Shown: positions 52,368 to 62,359 of the stretch, one piece after another
Numbering within the stretch: the first letter of the stretch is position 1
Layout of the letters: every line of letters begins with the position of its first letter
Assembly: GCF_030505615.1 (NCBI RefSeq)
Contig: NZ_CP129992.1
Span: 1,674,001-1,738,000 of the forward strand
Direction of reading: 5' to 3'
Length of the DNA stretch: 64,000 nt
Origin: Salinibaculum rarum
GTDB lineage: Archaea > Halobacteriota > Halobacteria > Halobacteriales > Haloarculaceae
Translations under genes and position numbers: made by a program
Notes under the pieces: model-generated
What the model saw: only the letters and a program-made list of their open reading frames with translations
What the model was told of the DNA's origin: nothing
Databases searched by the model: none

Positions 52368-53003
52368 ATGGACCAGACCGCTGTCACAGTCGCGGCCGTT
52401 CACAATGTCGGCCCCGACGCTATCGCCGTCGAATTCGAGACACCCGACGGGTTCGATGCCCGCCCCGGCCAGTTCGTCAAACTCGTCGTGACCGTCGACG
52501 GCGAGGAGGAACCACGGTTTTACACCATCTCCTCGCCCGACGTGGCCGAGACGTTCGAGATTACCATCGGCATCGACCCGGAGGGTGCGGTCACGCCGCG
52601 CCTCCGGACGCTGGCGGCCGGCGACGAACTGACCCTCTCGGGGCCGTACGGCGACGCTTACTACGAGGGCGAGCAGCGCGTCCTCGTGCTCGCGGGCGGA
52701 CCCGGCATCGGTCCCGCCGTCGGTATCGCGGAGCGTGCCGTCGAAGATGGCGGCGCGGCCGCCCTCGTCTACCGCGACGACGAGCCAATCCACGAGGACC
52801 GCCTCGCCGACCTCGGCGCGCGCGGCGTCGACATCGAGATTCTGACGCCCGCCGAGACCCTCGACGACGCCGTCGCCGACGCGCTCTCTGCGGAGACGCA
52901 GGTGTTCGTCTACGGCTTCGCGGAGTTTCTGGACGATGCAACGAGCGCGCTCGAAGCGGTCGGAGCAGACCCCGAGGCGGCGAAAGTAGAGAACTTCGGG
53001 TAA
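52368..53003 (+). CDS. FNR-like FAD/NAD(P)H-binding oxidoreductase
   Basis: The 211-residue protein has the FAD-binding part (residues 1-95, with RFYTISSP) and a nucleotide-binding part starting VLVLAGGPGIGPAVGIAER and ending with FVYGFAEFLDDA. It lacks its own iron-sulfur domain. It probably moves electrons between NAD(P)H and ferredoxin or another carrier. It is divergent from korAB, and its TATA-like AAAATTCC is 27 nt before the ATG. Confidence 0.85.
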   Translation: MDQTAVTVAAVHNVGPDAIAVEFETPDGFDARPGQFVKLVVTVDGEEEPRFYTISSPDVAETFEITIGIDPEGAVTPRLRTLAAGDELTLSGPYGDAYYEGEQRVLVLAGGPGIGPAVGIAERAVEDGGAAALVYRDDEPIHEDRLADLGARGVDIEILTPAETLDDAVADALSAETQVFVYGFAEFLDDATSALEAVGADPEAAKVENFG

Positions 53004-53052
53004 GCGACGGCCCGGCGTCCGATTTATACCCTCTTCGTCCCGAGATACTACT

Positions 53053-53547
53053 GTGCTATCGTATCCCGATGGAACGTTCATCCCGCTGGCGGTCGCAACG
53101 CACGGCCTCGTCGGGCTGACACTCGGGGCCGTGCTGTTTGGCCGGCCGTGGACGGGACTCGTCGGCGGGCTCTTTGCGGATGGGGACTTTCTCTTTCCCG
53201 ACGCGCTCGGGCCGGCGTTCGTCCATCGGAGCTTCACGCACAGCGCTCTTGTACTCGGCGTTGCCACGGGCGTCGCGGTCGCCGTCGCTTCTCGTGGCCC
53301 GACACGTCGGGCCACACAGACCGGCGGTGCACTCGCGGTCGCGTATCTGTCGCATCTCCTCATCGATACCACGACGCCTCAGGGGGTCCAGTGGTTCTGG
53401 CCGCTGGTCACCGAGAAAATACATGTCGACCTCGTTATCGGCGGCCACGCGCCGATTGTCACACTCTCTTTTTGGGTTGTCTGCCTCGGTCTCCTCCTGG
53501 TCTGGGGTCGCGATGTAGTGTCGGCCCCGATGCTCGACTGGGGCTGA
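53053..53547 (+). CDS. DUF457/YdjM-type membrane metal-dependent hydrolase
   Basis: The 164-residue protein starts with GTG and has about four membrane helices. The conserved polar signature is present: ATHGLVGL, GDFLFPD, HRSFTHSALVL, YLSHLLIDTTTPQGVQWFWP. Proteins of this type are predicted hydrolases with bound metal, but the reaction is unproven. No other start fits. Confidence 0.82.
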   Translation: MLSYPDGTFIPLAVATHGLVGLTLGAVLFGRPWTGLVGGLFADGDFLFPDALGPAFVHRSFTHSALVLGVATGVAVAVASRGPTRRATQTGGALAVAYLSHLLIDTTTPQGVQWFWPLVTEKIHVDLVIGGHAPIVTLSFWVVCLGLLLVWGRDVVSAPMLDWG

Positions 53548-53575
53548 ACCGTGACCGCTGTGGGTCGTCTTCCAG

Positions 53576-53962
53576 TCAGTGTTCGACGAACTCGACCAGC
53601 ACCCCGCCGGTGTCGCTTGGATGTAAGAAGGCGACGTCGTGGCCCCAGGCCCCGCCGCGTGGCTCCTCGTCGATGAGTCCGATGTCCATCTCCTGGGCGT
53701 TGTCGAGTGCGGCGTCGATGTCTTCGGTCGCGACGGCGACGTGGTGGATGCCTGGGCCGTTGCTGTCGAGATACGAGGCGATAGCGCCCTCCTCTGCGGT
53801 CGGTTCGAGGAGCTCGAAGTAGCCATTGCCAAGCGAGAGGAAGACGACTTCCATCCCGTCGAATGTCTCCTCGTGGGCGACGTGCGTCTCGAAGAGCTCT
53901 GTATACAGGTCGGCCAGTCCGTCGGCGTCGTCGGTGGCGATGCCGGCGTGGTCGAAGTGCAT
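53576..53962 (-). CDS. mce: Methylmalonyl-CoA epimerase
   Basis: The 128-residue VOC protein starts MHFDHAGIATDDADGLADLY and has ELLEPTAEEGAIASYL, PGIHHVAVATEDIDAAL, and GHDVAFLHPSDTGGVLVEFVE. His4/His5, the His-His pair and the late Glu fit the metal site. It converts (S)- to (R)-methylmalonyl-CoA for the mutase encoded at 57742. The ATG follows CCGTTTGAATACC at leaderless spacing. Confidence 0.9.
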   Translation of the reverse strand: MHFDHAGIATDDADGLADLYTELFETHVAHEETFDGMEVVFLSLGNGYFELLEPTAEEGAIASYLDSNGPGIHHVAVATEDIDAALDNAQEMDIGLIDEEPRGGAWGHDVAFLHPSDTGGVLVEFVEH

Positions 53963-54082
53963 ACGTCGCCTCTGGACCAGCGTGGTATTCAAACGGTCGG
54001 TCTCCCGGACCGCAGGTCCGCCACAGACAGCACTCCCATAACAATCCTTTTGCACGCTTCTGCCGGTGCACACAGTAGTGCC

Positions 54083-54127
54083 ATGCCGAAGAGACTCACA
54101 GTCGACCACGAGGTGTGCGGACAGTGA
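54083..54127 (+). other. Mini-ORF coupled to hyuA
   Basis: The frame encodes MPKRLTVDHEVCGQ and ends TGA. Its stop shares GTGA with the hyuA start at 54124. A TATA-like CCTTTTGC lies about 30 nt upstream. The peptide may serve to load ribosomes onto hyuA or to sense conditions; this is inference. Confidence 0.45.
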
Positions 54128-56127
54128 CGACTCGGGTCGGCGTCGACGTGGGCGGGACCTTTACCGACGTGACGCTCGTTCACGATGGCGAGCTCGTCAC
54201 CGCTAAAGTGCCGTCGACGGCAGACCAGAGCGAGGGCGTCATGGACGGCATCAGGAAAGCCTGCACGGAGGCGGGCATCGAACCGTCCGACATCGACGAG
54301 TTCGTCCACGCGATGACCGTCTCGGTGAACGCGTTGCTCGAACGGAACGGGGCGACGACTGCGCTCGTTACGACTGAGGGTTTCCGGGACGTTCTGGAAA
54401 TCGGCCGCCAGGACCGACCGAAACTCTACGACATCGAGGCCGAAAAATCCCTGCCGCTGGTGCCGCGCCGTCGCCGGTTCGAACTGCGCGAACGGACAAC
54501 TGCCGACGGCGTCGAGGTCCCTGTCGAGCCCTCCGAGGTTCGCTCGCTGGCTGGCGATATCCCCTCCGATGTCGACAGCGTCGCCGTTTCGCTGTTGCAC
54601 GCCTACGCCCACCCCGAAAACGAACAGCGCGTCGCGGAGGTGCTCCGGGATGAACTCGACGTTCCCGTCTCGGCGTCCCACGAAGTCCTCGCTGAGTTCC
54701 GCGAGTACGAGCGAACGGCGACGACGGCCGTCGACGCCTACGTCACGCCGAAAATCGACGACTACATCTCCCGACTCGAGGAGCGTGCCGCGGCGGCCGG
54801 CGTGCCCGAGCCGAGAATTATGCAGTCAAACGGCGGTATCGCGGACGCGAGAACGGTCCGCGAGCACGCGGTGACGACGGTCCTCTCGGGTCCGGCAGCG
54901 GGCGTCGTCGGCGCGAACCGCGCTGCTGGCTCTGTCCGCGACGAGCGCGACCTCGAAGGACTCGTCACGTTCGACATGGGCGGGACCTCGAGTGACGTCA
55001 GCCTCGTCCGGGGCGGCCGGGCCGAGCGCACGACCGACACCGACATCGACGGCATCCCGATTCGGACGCCGATGGTCGACATCCACACCATCGGCTCGGG
55101 TGGCGGAAGCGTCGCCTGGGTCGATGCTGGTGGCGCGCTCCGCGTCGGCCCCGAGTCGGCCGGCTCCGAGCCAGGTCCGGCCTGTTACGGCAAGGGTGGC
55201 GAGCGCCCGACGATTACGGACGCGAACGTCGTCCTCGGATACATCGGCGAGAGCACGGCACTGGGCGGAGAACTCGAACTCGACGTCGCGGCCGCACGCG
55301 AGGCACTCGCGAACCTGGCCGACGAAGCCGGACTCGACTCCCCGCTCGCTGCCGCACAGGGGGTCTACCGCGTGGCGAACGCGAAGATGACCCGCGCGAT
55401 TCGGGAAGTGACCGTCGAACAGGGATTCGACCCGCGTGCCTACGGCCTCGTCGCGTTCGGTGGCGCCGGGCCGATGCACGCCGCCGACCTCGCCGACGCT
55501 CTCGATATGGATACCGTGGTGCTCCCGCTGCCGGGTGGTGTCCTCTCGTCGTACGGGCTGCTCGATGCCGACGAACAGCACGATGCGGTCCGGACGCACC
55601 TGACGCTGCTCGCTGCGGCCGACCCCGACGCCGTCGAAGACATCCTCGACGACCTCGTCGCTGACGTCCTCAGCGAGGTCGACACGCCCGACGCTGCGCA
55701 GGTCCGGACCGTCGCGGACCTTCGCTACGAGGGCCAGAGTTTCGAGCTCTCAGTGCCAGTCGGTGAGACCTTCGACGCGGCAACGCTCCGCGAGCGATTC
55801 CACGACGAGCACGAGCGCGCGTACGGCTACACCATCGACGAGGCCGTCGAAATCGTGAATCTCCGGGCGACCGCCAGCGTCGAACGGTCGGTCATGGATA
55901 CCACCCTGTCCGGTGGCGGCGAAGCGTCGCTGGGGACCCGGACGGCGTACTTCGACGGGACCGCCTACGAGGCGACGGTCTACGACCGGCGGGCGCTCGC
56001 GCCGGGGTCGACCATCGGCGGCCCGGCGGTCCTCGAACAGAACGAGAGCACTGCAGTCGTGCCGCCGTCGTGGTGTGGCACAGTCGAAGCCGACGGAACG
56101 CTCGTCCTCACGGAGGGAGACCAATGA
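54124..56127 (+). CDS. hyuA: Hydantoinase/oxoprolinase alpha subunit (HyuA type)
   Basis: HyuA and HyuB together hydrolyse 5-membered cyclic imides or oxoproline with ATP. The 667-residue protein has an actin-like ATPase start, RVGVDVGGTFTDVTLV, then FDMGGTSSDVSLV, DIHTIGSGGGSVAWVDAGG and FGGAGPMHAADLADAL. I chose GTG at 54124. It overlaps a mini-ORF stop as GTGA and has GAGGT about 9 nt upstream. GTG at 54115 is the alternative. hyuB overlaps its end by 4 nt. The substrate is not evident. Confidence 0.9.
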   Translation: MTTRVGVDVGGTFTDVTLVHDGELVTAKVPSTADQSEGVMDGIRKACTEAGIEPSDIDEFVHAMTVSVNALLERNGATTALVTTEGFRDVLEIGRQDRPKLYDIEAEKSLPLVPRRRRFELRERTTADGVEVPVEPSEVRSLAGDIPSDVDSVAVSLLHAYAHPENEQRVAEVLRDELDVPVSASHEVLAEFREYERTATTAVDAYVTPKIDDYISRLEERAAAAGVPEPRIMQSNGGIADARTVREHAVTTVLSGPAAGVVGANRAAGSVRDERDLEGLVTFDMGGTSSDVSLVRGGRAERTTDTDIDGIPIRTPMVDIHTIGSGGGSVAWVDAGGALRVGPESAGSEPGPACYGKGGERPTITDANVVLGYIGESTALGGELELDVAAAREALANLADEAGLDSPLAAAQGVYRVANAKMTRAIREVTVEQGFDPRAYGLVAFGGAGPMHAADLADALDMDTVVLPLPGGVLSSYGLLDADEQHDAVRTHLTLLAAADPDAVEDILDDLVADVLSEVDTPDAAQVRTVADLRYEGQSFELSVPVGETFDAATLRERFHDEHERAYGYTIDEAVEIVNLRATASVERSVMDTTLSGGGEASLGTRTAYFDGTAYEATVYDRRALAPGSTIGGPAVLEQNESTAVVPPSWCGTVEADGTLVLTEGDQ

Positions 56128-57725
56128 CCGATATCGACCCGATTTCGCTCGAAATCCTGCGCAACCAGCTCGAAGGTATCGCCGAAGAGATGGGACACGT
56201 CCTCATTCGAGGCGCGTACTCCCCGAACATCAAGGAACGCCGGGACTGTTCGGCGGCGCTGTTCGACGCCGACGGCCGGATGGTCGCACAGGCAGAACAC
56301 ATCCCTGTCCACCTCGGCGCCATGCCCGAGGCCGTCGCGGCCGTCCAGGACCGCAACCCCGAGCCCGGCGAGGCGTACCTGCTGAACGACCCCTTCGCCG
56401 GCGGTACGCACCTGCCAGACGTCACCATCGTCTCTCCGGTCGCGCCCGACGGCGAGGTCGTCGGCTACGCGGTCACGCGTGCCCACCACGCCGACGTCGG
56501 TGGCAACACGCCCGGGAGCATGCCCGCCGGTGCGACCGAAATCTACCAGGAGGGGATTCGCCTGCCCGGCGTCCGCATCCGCGACGACGGCGACATCGTC
56601 GACGATGTCCTCGATACGTTCCTCGCGAACGTCCGGAACCCGGGCGAGCGGCGGGCAGACTTGCGTGCACAGCTGGCCGCCAACGACCGCGCGGAGAAAC
56701 GCGTCGGCGAACTGCTCGCAGACCACGGCCGCGAGCGCCTGACAGATGCCTTCCACGCGGTCATCGATTACTCCCGCGAGCGCGTCGAGGCCGAACTGGA
56801 CGCCGTTCCCGACGGCACCTACCGTGCGCGTGACGTGCTCGAAGGCGACGGCGTCACCGACGAGGACGTCCCCATCGAGGCGGCCGTGACCGTCGACGGA
56901 ACGAGTCTGACTGTCGATCTCGCGGGCACTGCCGACCAGGTCGAAGGGAACATGAACGCCCCGCGAGCGGTCGCACACAGCGCCGTCTACTTCGTCGTCC
57001 GGGCGCTCACGGACCCGGAGATACCGCCCAACCACGGCTGTTACGAACCGGTCACCGTCGACATCCCCGAGGGGAGCCTTCTCGACCCCGAACCACCGGC
57101 CGCAGTCGTCGGCGGGAACGTCGAGACGAGCCAGCGCGTGACCGACGTGGTACTGTCGGCCTTCGGCCAGGCCGTTCCCGGGACGGTCCCGGCCCAGGGC
57201 CAGGGAACGATGAACAATCTCATCATCGGGAGCCGCGACGCCGACGGCTACACCTACTACGAGACCATCGGCGGTGGCTTCGGCGCTCGTCCCGACAAAG
57301 ACGGGATGGACGGCGTGCAGGTCGGGATGACGAACACGCTGAACACCCCCGTCGAGTCCATCGAGACCGAGTACCCGCTGCGAGTCGAGCGGTACGCGCT
57401 CCGCGCTGACAGCGGCGGCAACGGCCGTCACCGTGGCGGACTGGGCATCGAGCGGACGATGACCGTCGAGACGGACTCTGTCGTCTCACTGCTGACCGAG
57501 CGGCGTCGCCACGCGCCGGCCGGCCTCGACGGCGGCGACGACGGTGCGACCGGCGAGAACCGCATCGACGGGGAGGAAGTGCCCGCAAAGTGTACCCGCG
57601 ACGCGCCACAGGGCACGACAGTGACGATCCGGACGCCCGGTGGCGGTGGCTACGGTGACCCCGACGAGCGCGACGACGACGCGCGTGCTGCCGACCGCGC
57701 CGACGAGAAAACGACCGGAGAATAG
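56124..57725 (+). CDS. hyuB: Hydantoinase/oxoprolinase beta subunit (HyuB type)
   Basis: The 533-residue partner of HyuA starts DPISLEILRNQLEGIAEEMG. It has the family segments NDPFAGGTHLPDVTIV, RAHHADVGGNTPGSM with possible metal ligands, and YETIGGGFGARPDKDG. It ends with an acidic, charged tail. Its ATG overlaps the hyuA TGA. It converges on the mutase gene that follows 16 nt later. Confidence 0.92.
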   Translation: MTDIDPISLEILRNQLEGIAEEMGHVLIRGAYSPNIKERRDCSAALFDADGRMVAQAEHIPVHLGAMPEAVAAVQDRNPEPGEAYLLNDPFAGGTHLPDVTIVSPVAPDGEVVGYAVTRAHHADVGGNTPGSMPAGATEIYQEGIRLPGVRIRDDGDIVDDVLDTFLANVRNPGERRADLRAQLAANDRAEKRVGELLADHGRERLTDAFHAVIDYSRERVEAELDAVPDGTYRARDVLEGDGVTDEDVPIEAAVTVDGTSLTVDLAGTADQVEGNMNAPRAVAHSAVYFVVRALTDPEIPPNHGCYEPVTVDIPEGSLLDPEPPAAVVGGNVETSQRVTDVVLSAFGQAVPGTVPAQGQGTMNNLIIGSRDADGYTYYETIGGGFGARPDKDGMDGVQVGMTNTLNTPVESIETEYPLRVERYALRADSGGNGRHRGGLGIERTMTVETDSVVSLLTERRRHAPAGLDGGDDGATGENRIDGEEVPAKCTRDAPQGTTVTIRTPGGGGYGDPDERDDDARAADRADEKTTGE

Positions 57726-57741
57726 GCGACTTTCAGCCGGC

Positions 57742-59418
57742 TCAGATGCCGGGCTGGTACTCGCCGAACACGTCCCGCATCGCGTCACAGACCTCGCCGG
57801 TCGTGGCGTAGACTTTCACCGCGTCGATGATGTAGGGCATCAGGTTCTCGTCGCCGCGCGCGGCCTCGCGGAGCGCGTCGAGTTTCGCTTCGACGGCCTC
57901 GTCGTCGCGCTCTGCTTTGACCTGTTTGAGATTCTCCTTCTGTTTGCGCTCTTCTTCTTCGCTGACTTCCTCGATGTCGACTTCATCTTCCTCGTCGACT
58001 TCGAACTCGTTGACACCGACGATGATGCGCTCGCCCTCTTCCTGTTCGCGCTGGCGCTCGAAGGCGACGTCCTGAATCTGGCGCTGGACCCACTGGTCCT
58101 CGATGGCCTGGCGCATCCCGCCGCGCTCGTCGATTTCGTCCAGAATGTCGAACGCTTCCTCTTCGAGTTCGTCGGTCAGGTTCTCGATGTAGTAACTGCC
58201 TCCCAGCGGGTCGATGGTGTCGGCCGCGCCCGATTCGTGGGCGAGAATCTGCTGGGTCCGCAGGGCGGTCCGGACGGACTGTTCGGTCGGAATCGAGAGC
58301 GCTTCGTCTTTGCCGTTGGTGTGGAGACTCTGGGTCCCACCGAGGACGGCGGCGAGCGCCTGGTAGGCGACGCGGACGACGTTGTTCTCGATTTGCTGGG
58401 CGGTCAGCGTCGACCCGGCGGTCTGGGTGTGGAACTTCAGTTGTTTGGACTTGGGGTTGTCCGTGCCAAAGCGCTCGTCCATAATCTTGGCCCACATCCG
58501 GCGGGCGGCCCGGAACTTCGCGACCTCCTCGAAGATGTTGTTGTACGACGCGAAGAAAAAGGAGAGCTGTGGCGCGAACTCGTCGACGTCCTGGCCCGCC
58601 TCGATTGCGGCCTCGACGTACTCGATGCCGTCGGCGAGGGTAAAGGCGATTTCCTGGGCGGCCGTCGACCCGGCCTCGCGGATGTGATAGCCCGAAATAG
58701 AGATGGTGTTGAAGTTCGGCGTCTCGTCGGCGCAAAACTCGAAGATGTCCGTGATGATACGCATCGACGGCTCTGGTGGGTAGATGTAGGTGTTGCGGGC
58801 GATGTACTCTTTGAGCACGTCGTTTTGGATGGTGCCACGCAGTTCCTCGCGGTCGACGCCCTGCTGGTCGCCGACGGCGATGTACATCGCCAACAGGACG
58901 CTTGCGGGCGCGTTGATGGTCATCGAGGTAGAGACTTCGTCCAGCGGGATGCCGTCGAAGACCGTCTCCATGTCGGCAAGCGAGTCGATAGCGACGCCGG
59001 TCTTTCCGACTTCGCCGGCGCTCATCGGGTCATCGGAGTCCCGCCCCATCTGCGTGGGGAGGTCGAAGGCCGTCGAGAGGCCGGTCTGACCCTCGTCGAT
59101 GAGGTAGTTAAATCGCTCGTTCGTTTCGGCGGCAGTCCCCATCCCGGCGTACTGGCGCATCGTCCAGAGCCGACCCCGGTACGACGTGGGATAGACGCCG
59201 CGTGTGTACGGCTCCTCGCCGGGGAACCCGAGGTCCTCCTCGTAGTCGAAGTCCTCGATGTCGGCGGGCGTGTACAGCGGGTCGACTTCCTGCCCTTCGG
59301 TGTCTGTCGTAAAGGTATCCTTGCGCTCGCCAAAGCGCTCTACAGTGGGCTCGTAGGACTCAGACTCCCACTCCTCCTTCGCAGAGCGGATTTCGTCGAG
59401 CTCGTCCTGGTCGAACAT
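57742..59418 (-). CDS. Methylmalonyl-CoA mutase large (alpha) subunit
   Basis: The enzyme interconverts methylmalonyl-CoA and succinyl-CoA with B12. The 558-residue protein has the TIM-barrel substrate domain: [55 protein letters not shown] and [20 protein letters not shown]. The B12-binding domain is missing, so a small partner subunit must be encoded elsewhere. An acidic insertion ([16 protein letters not shown]) lies near the C-terminus. The TATA-like GCGTTAAG is 27 nt upstream of the ATG. Confidence 0.94.
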   Translation of the reverse strand: MFDQDELDEIRSAKEEWESESYEPTVERFGERKDTFTTDTEGQEVDPLYTPADIEDFDYEEDLGFPGEEPYTRGVYPTSYRGRLWTMRQYAGMGTAAETNERFNYLIDEGQTGLSTAFDLPTQMGRDSDDPMSAGEVGKTGVAIDSLADMETVFDGIPLDEVSTSMTINAPASVLLAMYIAVGDQQGVDREELRGTIQNDVLKEYIARNTYIYPPEPSMRIITDIFEFCADETPNFNTISISGYHIREAGSTAAQEIAFTLADGIEYVEAAIEAGQDVDEFAPQLSFFFASYNNIFEEVAKFRAARRMWAKIMDERFGTDNPKSKQLKFHTQTAGSTLTAQQIENNVVRVAYQALAAVLGGTQSLHTNGKDEALSIPTEQSVRTALRTQQILAHESGAADTIDPLGGSYYIENLTDELEEEAFDILDEIDERGGMRQAIEDQWVQRQIQDVAFERQREQEEGERIIVGVNEFEVDEEDEVDIEEVSEEEERKQKENLKQVKAERDDEAVEAKLDALREAARGDENLMPYIIDAVKVYATTGEVCDAMRDVFGEYQPGI

Positions 59419-59535
59419 ACCCGCTACTCAGAGGCGCTGAGGACTTAACGCTTCATTGTGGCACCCGAAAAATCCGGTCAGCGGCGACGGCCTACCCGCG
59501 ACGCAGTGGCTTCTGGTTCGACAGCCGTCGAACAG

Positions 59536-60117
59536 TCACTGTCCGGTGTCGTACTTGTATGTCGCCTCGTCCGGGTCGATACCGAAATCCTCGGGGCCCT
59601 CTTCGGGTTCGGTGTCTTCCTCGGCTGGGTGGGCGCCCTTGAACGCCTCGCGGAGGTGTTCGGACATCCGGAACCGCTCGGTCTCGATTCGCATCGGAAC
59701 CGCGTCGGGGTCGAGCGACTCCTGTTTTTCGGTCAGTCGGTCCTGGAGTCTGTCTGGCAGCTGTTCGACTTCGATTCGTTCGAAGCCAAACTGGGCGAGA
59801 TACCTCGGTTCGCTGCTCAGCGAGTAGACGACTTCGAAGCCGTCGTCGCGGGCTGTCGTCACCAGCCGTTCGACGACGTGCGCGCCGACGCCCTGACCGC
59901 GCCACTCCTCGAGGACGCCGATGCTCGTGAGTTCACAGATATCCTCGTCGTCGGTCTTGTGGATGCGAACGCGGCCAAAGCCGGCCCGTTCGTTCTCCCG
60001 TTCGTCGACTGCGATGACGTAGTCCCGGGAGCGAAACGCCGTTTCGTCGAGTTCCATCGCCTCGATGTAATCGAGCAACCAGGCTTCGTCTCGGTTGCGT
60101 GCATCCCGGACGTACAT
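59536..60117 (-). CDS. GNAT family N-acetyltransferase
   Basis: The 193-residue protein has FGRVRIHKTDDEDICELTSIGVL and EWRGQGVGAHVVERLVTTA, the acetyl-CoA-binding core, with a C-terminal acidic tail. I start at the ATG at 60117 (MYVRDARNRDEAWLL). This fits CTTTTGT 27 nt upstream on the minus strand. The ATG at 60150 is possible. The substrate is unknown. Confidence 0.85.
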   Translation of the reverse strand: MYVRDARNRDEAWLLDYIEAMELDETAFRSRDYVIAVDERENERAGFGRVRIHKTDDEDICELTSIGVLEEWRGQGVGAHVVERLVTTARDDGFEVVYSLSSEPRYLAQFGFERIEVEQLPDRLQDRLTEKQESLDPDAVPMRIETERFRMSEHLREAFKGAHPAEEDTEPEEGPEDFGIDPDEATYKYDTGQ

Positions 60118-60230
60118 ACACTGCTGTTGGCGAGCCGCAGACAAAAGCATACTGCCGTCTATCGCTTCTCGGGTCACATATCCCACACAAGTTCTTTGAT
60201 GGGGCTTGCCGTTGAACACAACGAGATACC

Positions 60231-62231
60231 ATGGCAGACTCACTGGAGGAACTCGACGAGGTTCTGTACGAACCGAGCGACGAGTTCGTCGATGGGAGCA
60301 ACGTCTCCGCGTTCATGCAGGAACACGACATCGCGGATTTCGACGAACTTCACGAGCGAACCGTCAGCGAGGTCGACGGGGAACCGGCCTCGGGACTCGA
60401 CTGGTTCTGGGACGAGGTCGTCGACTACCTTGACCTCGAATTCTACGAGGACTACGACCAGGTTCGCGACGACACAGACGGGCCACAGTTTACGGACTGG
60501 TACGTCGGCGGCGAACTCAACATCGCACACAACGTCGTCGACCGTCACGCCGCCCCCGATTCTGGGAACCGAAACAAGGTCGCGACAATCTGGGAAGGCG
60601 AGGACGGTGAGGTCCGGGAGATAACCTACCACGAACTCCACCAGCAGACGAATCGTGTAGCCAACGCTCTCGAAGAACGTGGCATCGGCACCGGCGACAC
60701 CGTGGGCCTGTACATGCCGATGGTCCCCGAAATCGTGCCGCTACTCTACGGCTGTTTCAAAGTCGGTGCCATCGCAGTGCCAATCTTCTCCGGGTTCGGT
60801 GTCGACGCGACGGCGACACGCATCTCCGACGCCGAGTGTACCGTCCTGTTCACCGGTGACGGGTTCTACCGTCGGGGCAGTGCTGTCGACCTGAAATCCG
60901 CCGCAGACGAGGCCATCGAGGAGGCCGGCCACGTCGAGCACACGATTGTCTACAACCGCCTCGACTCCGAGGAGTCGGACCTCTCGTGGGACGACGACCG
61001 CGACGAGTGGTGGGCCGACGCCGTCGGCACCCAATCCGACGAGTACGAGACGAAATCGGTCCCCTCCGACCAGGAGTCGATGCTGCTGTACTCCTCTGGG
61101 ACGACGGGGAAACCCAAAGGAATCGTCCACACACATGCCGGCGGGCTGGTCCAGCCGGCCAAGGAGATTTTCTTCTCCTTCGACCACAAGCCTTCGGACC
61201 GCTTTTTCTGGGTCAGCGACATCGGCTGGATGATGGGCCCGTGGACGCTCATCGGCAACCACGCCCACGGCGGCACCATCTTCATCTACGAGGGTGCGCC
61301 CGACCACCCCGAGCCCGACCGTTTTTGGGAGATGATAGACGATCACGGCCTGACGACCTTCGGTATCTCGCCGACGGCGATTCGGGCACTGCAGAAACAC
61401 GGCGACGAGTGGCTGGAGGACTACGACCTCTCGACGCTTCGTCTGCTGGGGTCGACCGGCGAACCGTGGGACCCCGACTCCTGGAAGTGGTTCCTGGAGA
61501 ACGTCGGACAGGGCACCGCGCCGATTATGAACATCTCCGGCGGGACCGAAATTTTCGGCTGTTTCCTCCAGCCGACGCCGCTGCACTCGCTTAAACCCGG
61601 GACGCTGGGCGGCCCCGCACTCGGAATGGACATCGACATCGTGGACGCACAGGGCAACTCCATCGCCGAGGACAACGAGAAGGGGTATCTGGTCTGCAAG
61701 TCCTCGGCCCCGTCGATGACGAAATCGCTGTGGAGCGGTGACGAGCGGTATCTCGAGGAGTACTGGTCGCGGTTCGACGACCTCTGGGACCACGGCGACT
61801 GGGCACAGAAGGACGAAGACGGCTTCTGGTTCCTCCATGGTCGCTCCGACGACGTACTCAACGTCGCGGGTCGGAAAGTCGGCCCTGCCGAGGTCGAAGG
61901 TGCACTCATCGAACACGACGCGGTCAACGCCGCCGTCGCTATCGGTGCAGACGACGAGACGAAAGGGACTGCCGTCGTCACCTACGTCATCCTCAACGAG
62001 GGCTACGAGGAGGCAGACGACCTGCGAGAGGAACTGCGCGCACAGGTCGGCGAGGAACTGGGGAAACCGTTCCGACCGCGGGAAGTGCTGTTCGTCGACG
62101 AGTTCCCGAAAACCCAATCCGGGAAAATCGTCCGGCGTATCATCCAGGGCGTCTACGAGGGCGAAGAACTGGGCGACCTCTCGAGTATCGAGAACCCCGA
62201 CGCGATCGACGACATCGACGACGCGCGGTAA
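60231..62231 (+). CDS. acs: Acetyl-CoA synthetase (AMP-forming)
   Basis: The enzyme makes acetyl-CoA from acetate, ATP and CoA. The 666-residue protein has the P-loop LLYSSGTTGKPKGIVHTHAG and ISGGTEIFGCFLQPTPL. DLWDHGDWAQKDEDGFWFLHGRSDD follows in two adjoining segments, then the catalytic lysine region KTQSGKIVRR. The long N-terminal part is typical of ACS. Gene symbol inferred from family; propionyl-CoA synthetase activity is possible, since the methylmalonyl-CoA genes lie nearby. Confidence 0.88.
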   Translation: MADSLEELDEVLYEPSDEFVDGSNVSAFMQEHDIADFDELHERTVSEVDGEPASGLDWFWDEVVDYLDLEFYEDYDQVRDDTDGPQFTDWYVGGELNIAHNVVDRHAAPDSGNRNKVATIWEGEDGEVREITYHELHQQTNRVANALEERGIGTGDTVGLYMPMVPEIVPLLYGCFKVGAIAVPIFSGFGVDATATRISDAECTVLFTGDGFYRRGSAVDLKSAADEAIEEAGHVEHTIVYNRLDSEESDLSWDDDRDEWWADAVGTQSDEYETKSVPSDQESMLLYSSGTTGKPKGIVHTHAGGLVQPAKEIFFSFDHKPSDRFFWVSDIGWMMGPWTLIGNHAHGGTIFIYEGAPDHPEPDRFWEMIDDHGLTTFGISPTAIRALQKHGDEWLEDYDLSTLRLLGSTGEPWDPDSWKWFLENVGQGTAPIMNISGGTEIFGCFLQPTPLHSLKPGTLGGPALGMDIDIVDAQGNSIAEDNEKGYLVCKSSAPSMTKSLWSGDERYLEEYWSRFDDLWDHGDWAQKDEDGFWFLHGRSDDVLNVAGRKVGPAEVEGALIEHDAVNAAVAIGADDETKGTAVVTYVILNEGYEEADDLREELRAQVGEELGKPFRPREVLFVDEFPKTQSGKIVRRIIQGVYEGEELGDLSSIENPDAIDDIDDAR

Positions 62232-62359
62232 GGCACTCGCTGCGGTCCCACCACCGTCGGTAACGGTCGACCGTATCTGACGCCGACTGCCTTTGGCCGC
62301 TGATTCTCAGATATTGTTCCGGGAGTAACAGCCATAGCGGTTCATATCGAGAGGGACGT

